NCBI RefSeq assembly: GCF_000720115.1
Contig: NZ_JOIR01000011.1
Span: 248,001 to 312,000, forward strand
Length of the DNA stretch: 64,000 nt
Source of the DNA: Streptomyces sp. NRRL F-2580
GTDB lineage: Bacteria; Actinomycetota; Actinomycetes; Streptomycetales; Streptomycetaceae
Direction of reading: 5' to 3'
Below are positions 60,540 through 64,000 of the stretch, piece by piece. The translations under genes and the position numbers were made by a program. The notes under the pieces are model-generated. The model saw only the letters and a list, made by a program, of their open reading frames with translations. It had not been told where the DNA came from and did no database searches. Position 1 is the stretch's first letter. Each line of letters begins with the position of its first letter.

Positions 60540-61418
60540 TCAGGCCGCCGCGCAGTCGCGTGTCGCGGGTCGGCAGATGGCGGCGCAGTCGGGTACGACG
60601 CGGTCTGTGGCCGGCGCTTCGAGGAAGGCTCGGATCTCGGTACGCGGGGCATGAACGCTGATCTCGGATGCGCCGTAGGGGCAGTGCCGCACCTCGCCCT
60701 TGGCGGACACGTAGAGGGTTGCCGACCGGCATGGGTGGCTCTCCTCCGCGGACAGCTGCATCCGCCGAAGATCGTCAAGGTAGGTCCGGTAGCCGTTTGA
60801 CAAGCGGAAGTGCTGACCGAGCGCCGCCGTATCGCGCACCCTCTGCATCAGGGAGTCCTGGACCGATTGACCGTCCCGGCGCAGGGCGTCTTCGGAGAGG
60901 AGGACGGGGCTGAGCTGGACGTCGATCCCCTTCCCCGTCACGAGGCCGGCGAGCTGTGTGGCTTCCTCTCCGTCCACATCCCAGTAGGTCAGGTGCAGGA
61001 CTTTCGAAGGGGTGTCCACGGCGTCCAGCGTCGCGACAGCCGAAGCTGCGGTCCGGGTAGTGCGGCCGAGCGTCATGGCGCCCTGAGAGTCTGCGGAGAC
61101 GGTCACGTTGGTCAGAAGGTGACCGACCTCGGCGAGGGCAGAGACCTCCGAATCTGAGCGGGCCGAGGTCACCATGGACACCGTCATGCCGAACTGGAGT
61201 GCCAGGCGGACGAGCTGCCGGAGCTCCGGGTGGTGGGTCGGCTCACCACCGGTCAGGCACACGCCCTCCACCCCGGTCTCCTTCAGCCGGGACAGGGCAC
61301 GGGTGTACGTCGCCGTGGTGAGGAAGCCGCGAGCCCGGTCGGCCCGGAAGCAGAAACTGCACGCGACCTCGCAGTGCCCAGCCGTCGAGACCAGCGCTGT
61401 ACGGACGGGGACGCTCAT
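60540..61418 (-). CDS. Radical SAM enzyme
   Basis: 292 residues from the ATG at 61418, overlapping the upstream SPASM gene by 4 nt. The [4Fe-4S]-SAM motif is HCEVACSFCF (C-x3-C-x2-C), followed by GVCLTGGEPTHHPEL, the SAM-binding GGEP. The C-terminus has spaced Cys (HPCRSATLYVSAKGEVRHCP, then CAAICRPATRDC), perhaps a second cluster. Works with the SPASM enzyme and oxygenase in one operon. Confidence 0.85.
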   Translation of the reverse strand: MSVPVRTALVSTAGHCEVACSFCFRADRARGFLTTATYTRALSRLKETGVEGVCLTGGEPTHHPELRQLVRLALQFGMTVSMVTSARSDSEVSALAEVGHLLTNVTVSADSQGAMTLGRTTRTAASAVATLDAVDTPSKVLHLTYWDVDGEEATQLAGLVTGKGIDVQLSPVLLSEDALRRDGQSVQDSLMQRVRDTAALGQHFRLSNGYRTYLDDLRRMQLSAEESHPCRSATLYVSAKGEVRHCPYGASEISVHAPRTEIRAFLEAPATDRVVPDCAAICRPATRDCAAA

Positions 61419-62716
61419 TGCACCCCCGTGTTGTCCCACACCGCGATGGCCACGGTGCTGGTGTAGAAGGCGCACATCTGCGGGTCGGGGGTGCTGCCGC
61501 CGATGAGTGCCTGCTCGTTGCGGGACGGGCCGCCGCAGATGGCCAGCGCCGGGCAGTCGCCGCACGCGGGGATCGGCGCGACCTTCTTCGTCGCCCTTGT
61601 GAGGAGGCTGGGGTCCGACCGCAACTCGTCGAGTGTGTGGAGGAACGAGGGCTCCGTGAAATTGATGTCGCACACGCTGACCCGGTCGCCCGGCAGCAGG
61701 GCGGCGTTGAGGCTGCGGTCCCCCTGCATGTGGTCGAACAGCATCGGCCGGCGGGTGTCGAGGGCCTGGAAGGCCCGGTCGAGGACGGAGAAGAGCATCC
61801 CGCCCTTCCCGAGTGCGGTCAGGCGGGCCTCGTAAAGCTCCCGGGCCAGGTCCGTGCCGTTCACCCGCCACTCGCCCCCGGTGGGGATGGGCGTGTTGAC
61901 GTAGATGAACTTGAGGCCGAGGTCGTCGATGATCCACTGCACGCTCTCGGCCAAGCGCCCGATGTTCGACGCCGTCGGGGTGAGGTTGCAGCCGACGTGC
62001 AGGCCCTTCGCCTCGACCAGGCGCCGGACGTTGCGGCGGATACGGTCGTCCGCCGGCTGCCCGCCGAGGAGCAGCCGGTTCGCCGAGTTGATCCCCGGCG
62101 GACCGTCGATGGAGATGCCCACCCCGTACTCACGCTGTACGAAGTGGTCGAGGGCCTCGTCCGTCAGGCGAGCGCCGTTGGTGACGACCGTGCGCCGGAC
62201 CCGCGCCACGCCGTAGCGGGCCGCGAGGGTGTCGGCGAGTTCGTCGCCGTACTGCATGAGGTCGAAGCGGATGGTCGGCTCGCCGCCGAACCACTGGATC
62301 GAGACCTCCTCCTGCCCCGCGTTCTGCTCGAACAGGAACTCAAGGCCAGCGGCGAGCTCCTGCTCCGTCATGTCCGGCTTGCCGCTGTTGGTGTCGACGA
62401 AGCAGTACGTGCATGCCATGTTGCAGCGGTCGGTGAGCACTACCCGGAGGCCGCTGATCCGGCGCGGCGTCGGGTCGATGCCCAGGGTGTGGAGGCGGTG
62501 GCGGAGTGCTTCACGGCGGTCGGCCGCGGGGCCGTCCTGGGTGAAGCCGAGCCCGGCGAGGGCTAAGTGTGTCGCGGTCGGGGGGACCCCGGCGAGGTCA
62601 GAGACCTCGCCGGAGTCGAGAAGCACACTCTCCAGCGTGACCGGGTCGAGGAGGACAGCCTCGCCGTCCCGGTCGTACTGGAAGTATTTCCCCCACAGCA
62701 GCTGGGGAGTGGCCAC
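61415..62716 (-). CDS. Radical SAM/SPASM peptide-maturase-like enzyme
   Basis: 433 residues. About 90 N-terminal residues could hold a peptide-recognition domain. SAM motif RCNMACTYCFVDTNSG and WFGGEPTIRFDL. The SPASM domain has CDINF, CGDCPALAICGG and PQMCAFY, the Cys set for auxiliary iron-sulfur clusters. This class typically cross-links or alters ribosomally made peptides. Starts 4 nt after the small gene upstream. Confidence 0.88.
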   Translation of the reverse strand: MATPQLLWGKYFQYDRDGEAVLLDPVTLESVLLDSGEVSDLAGVPPTATHLALAGLGFTQDGPAADRREALRHRLHTLGIDPTPRRISGLRVVLTDRCNMACTYCFVDTNSGKPDMTEQELAAGLEFLFEQNAGQEEVSIQWFGGEPTIRFDLMQYGDELADTLAARYGVARVRRTVVTNGARLTDEALDHFVQREYGVGISIDGPPGINSANRLLLGGQPADDRIRRNVRRLVEAKGLHVGCNLTPTASNIGRLAESVQWIIDDLGLKFIYVNTPIPTGGEWRVNGTDLARELYEARLTALGKGGMLFSVLDRAFQALDTRRPMLFDHMQGDRSLNAALLPGDRVSVCDINFTEPSFLHTLDELRSDPSLLTRATKKVAPIPACGDCPALAICGGPSRNEQALIGGSTPDPQMCAFYTSTVAIAVWDNTGVQ

Positions 62717-62720
62717 TGGG

Positions 62721-63080
62721 TCAGGCCGCCGTTTCCTCTTCGGCGATGCCCAGCTCGGCCATGACAGCGCGGACCTGGTCCTCGGCGTCGGCCTGGAGCC
62801 GGGCGGAGGCCGCGGGGGAACCGCCGTCGGAGAGGACGATCACACCGGGCAGCGTCGGGTTCGGCGCGATGACCGTGAGGCCGGCGGGCTCGGTGCTGAT
62901 GACCATGACCGCGCCCTCCAGGTTGACCCAGTCGGTGCGGTCCTTCAGGGCTTCCAGGATGCGGCCCTGCTTCTCACGGAAGGAAGCGCGCTCCCCCATC
63001 CACACGCCCGCCTTGGACTTGGAGTCCACGACGTCCGCGTAGATCAGGTGGTTCTGCTTCTCTTTCCTGGGCTTCGGCAT
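62721..63080 (-). CDS. Small conserved protein of the radical-SAM operon, possible substrate or partner
   Basis: 119 residues; the start has AAGGAG 7 nt upstream. Basic N-terminus (MPKPRKEKQNHLIYADVV), a helical middle, and a beta region (VMVISTEPAGLTVIAPNPTL). The C-terminus is acidic and Ala-rich. No classical Gly-Gly leader site or repeated core residues. It directly precedes the SPASM gene, the usual place for a precursor or recognition protein. Unproven. Confidence 0.6.
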   Translation of the reverse strand: MPKPRKEKQNHLIYADVVDSKSKAGVWMGERASFREKQGRILEALKDRTDWVNLEGAVMVISTEPAGLTVIAPNPTLPGVIVLSDGGSPAASARLQADAEDQVRAVMAELGIAEEETAA

Positions 63081-63253
63081 AGCTGATCTCCTTGATGGAA
63101 GGGTGACTGCCCGGGGCGGGCCGTTCTGATCCGTTCTGCTAGCCGCCGGTCCGGTGCCGTACGCACCTCGCCGGTTTCGTGCGCGGCGCCCGGGGGCGCC
63201 GTTCCCCGCCCTCTGTCGACCGATCGGCCGGCCAACGGGCGGGAAGTCTCTGT

Positions 63254-63526
63254 TCAGCTGTGCGTGCCCCTGTCCGGTACCGGCAGGGAGATCGGCCGGA
63301 GAGGCTGGAGGGTGTCCGGGTCGGCGGTCCACTCCCGACCCGAGTGGTCCATCGGGCGCATGTGCGCCACCTCCCTGACCTGCCTACCGGTGATCTTCGA
63401 TACGTAGATCAGGACTGCGCCCACGGTTCCGTGACGTCCGCTGGCGGGGTGTGCGACTGCCTGGCCGAGGAGCCGGTGCCCGGTGTCCTCCGTGACCCAG
63501 AGGTTCGCCTCCATGGTCGCGATCAT
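63254..63526 (-). CDS. Small hypothetical protein
   Basis: 90 residues, start overlapping the previous stop (ATGA). Contains VGAVLIYVSKITGRQVREVA, a compact alpha/beta stretch. Family not recognised; probably cotranscribed with its upstream neighbour and perhaps the radical-SAM operon. Confidence 0.55.
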   Translation of the reverse strand: MIATMEANLWVTEDTGHRLLGQAVAHPASGRHGTVGAVLIYVSKITGRQVREVAHMRPMDHSGREWTADPDTLQPLRPISLPVPDRGTHS

Positions 63527-63855
63527 TGAGCTCCCCCGAGGCCGAGGAAGGCGTCGAACTGGGCGGAACTCCAGGTGGAGGGGTCGCCGTTCCGGCTACG
63601 GAACGCCTCGGCGGCCTTGGGCAGATCCCGGCGGTTCGACGTAGTGCCGGCGTCCGCCTCCGCGTACGGGGCCACCACGGCCTCGTAGCGCGTGCTGGTC
63701 TCTCCGGGGGTTCGTCGGGGAAGCCGGGGGCTGCTCACGGTCCACTCCCTTTCGCTGGGGTCTTTGAAGTGGCGTAAGAATCCCCCTGGTGCGGGTGTCA
63801 CGGCCACGACGTAGGCGGTGTCATCTGGCGCTCGCCAGGGTGACCGGGGTGTCAT
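63523..63855 (-). CDS. Small hypothetical protein
   Basis: 110 residues. C-terminal segment with RSRNGDPSTWSSAQFDAFLG suggests a short helical domain. Upstream gene of the pair with 63254-63526. Confidence 0.5.
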   Translation of the reverse strand: MTPRSPWRAPDDTAYVVAVTPAPGGFLRHFKDPSEREWTVSSPRLPRRTPGETSTRYEAVVAPYAEADAGTTSNRRDLPKAAEAFRSRNGDPSTWSSAQFDAFLGLGGAQ

Positions 63856-63973
63856 GGAGGTGGCGCCGCCATGTCATCTGCACGGATTCCATTGCGCAGC
63901 AGGGGTGTTGGCCAGTAGGCACGAAGTGGAGCGGGGCGATGTGGCCCGTCTCCTGACCTTGAGGGAGCGACCG

Positions 63974-64000
63974 ATGGGCGATCAGACCACGCTGCTGCGG
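63974..64000 (+). CDS. Start of a gene cut by the window edge
   Basis: ATG at 63974 preceded by GAGGGAG with 6-nt spacing; only the first nine codons are in the window, too few to identify. Confidence 0.35.

Noticed and set aside
1..64000. CRISPR array or rRNA operon
   Set aside because: No regularly spaced direct repeats of CRISPR type and no rRNA-like sequence were seen; the repeated leaders are irregularly spaced and gene-linked.

Overview
The window is high-GC DNA with GTG/TTG starts, strong GC hairpins as terminators and gene families typical of Streptomyces. The left end (1-5764) looks like ordinary chromosome: two half-ABC-exporter genes in one operon, an FGGY sugar kinase, a YtxH-like envelope protein, two tandem tRNA-Asn genes and a CAU-anticodon tRNA (probably tRNA-Ile2). 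Everything after 5764 looks like accessory DNA.

An integrated mobile element starts at the 3' end of the CAU tRNA. It opens with a tyrosine integrase (5869-7104). A lower-GC two-gene cassette follows (7566-9877): a small two-helix membrane protein and a P-loop STAND-like ATPase with helical repeats. The two proteins share a short Gly/Ala/Val motif, three copies in all, in the layout of bacterial NLR/amyloid-signalling pairs. Next come an HNH protein and a plasmid-type gene block (10570-25989): DUF2786, ParB-like, winged-helix, ArdC-like, DUF3560, DUF6197-like and small zinc proteins. A MobF relaxase-helicase (26325-30785) lies downstream of an inverted repeat that could be oriT. No type IV secretion genes, TraB/FtsK-like pump or replication initiator were recognised, and no second att copy was noticed, so the element may be mobilisable only and may run beyond the window.

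The plasmid-type block carries a striking regulatory layer. Four copies of a TTGnCn-N17-TTTAAT promoter are followed at once by hairpins whose stems vary but whose loop keeps AGGGCAAC (eight hairpins counting related ones). A TCTCACCAG box lies 12-14 nt before seven start codons. This looks like an element-specific regulon of mRNA leaders. Two 97%-identical 285-bp fold-back repeats (11126-11410, 17822-18106) each replace the 5' end of a gene.

From 30803 to 54389 the window holds mixed cargo. It includes hypothetical genes, an endonuclease-VII-like protein, a nitrilase-fold protein lacking two catalytic residues and a 2H phosphoesterase. A TetR regulator faces a darcynin/membrane protein/multicopper oxidase operon across paired operator-like repeats. 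Further on are PAP2, ChrB-like and DUF1232 genes, decayed GNAT and HNH genes, a TIR-domain protein, an EEP nuclease/phosphatase, a DEDDh exonuclease, two kinase-fold proteins, and a glutamine-synthetase-like ligase with an amino-acid permease and a LuxR-type regulator.

The right end (54687-64000) has a zinc-finger/XRE/TPR regulator with a HAD hydrolase, a Nudix gene beside a frameshifted regulator fragment, and an archaeal-type aspartyl-tRNA synthetase behind a canonical T-box leader. Convergent to it is an operon of a cupin/JmjC-like oxygenase, two radical-SAM enzymes (one with a SPASM domain) and a small protein, probably a peptide-modifying (RiPP-like) locus, followed by two further small genes. 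All assignments are by eye from the sequence; no database search was run.
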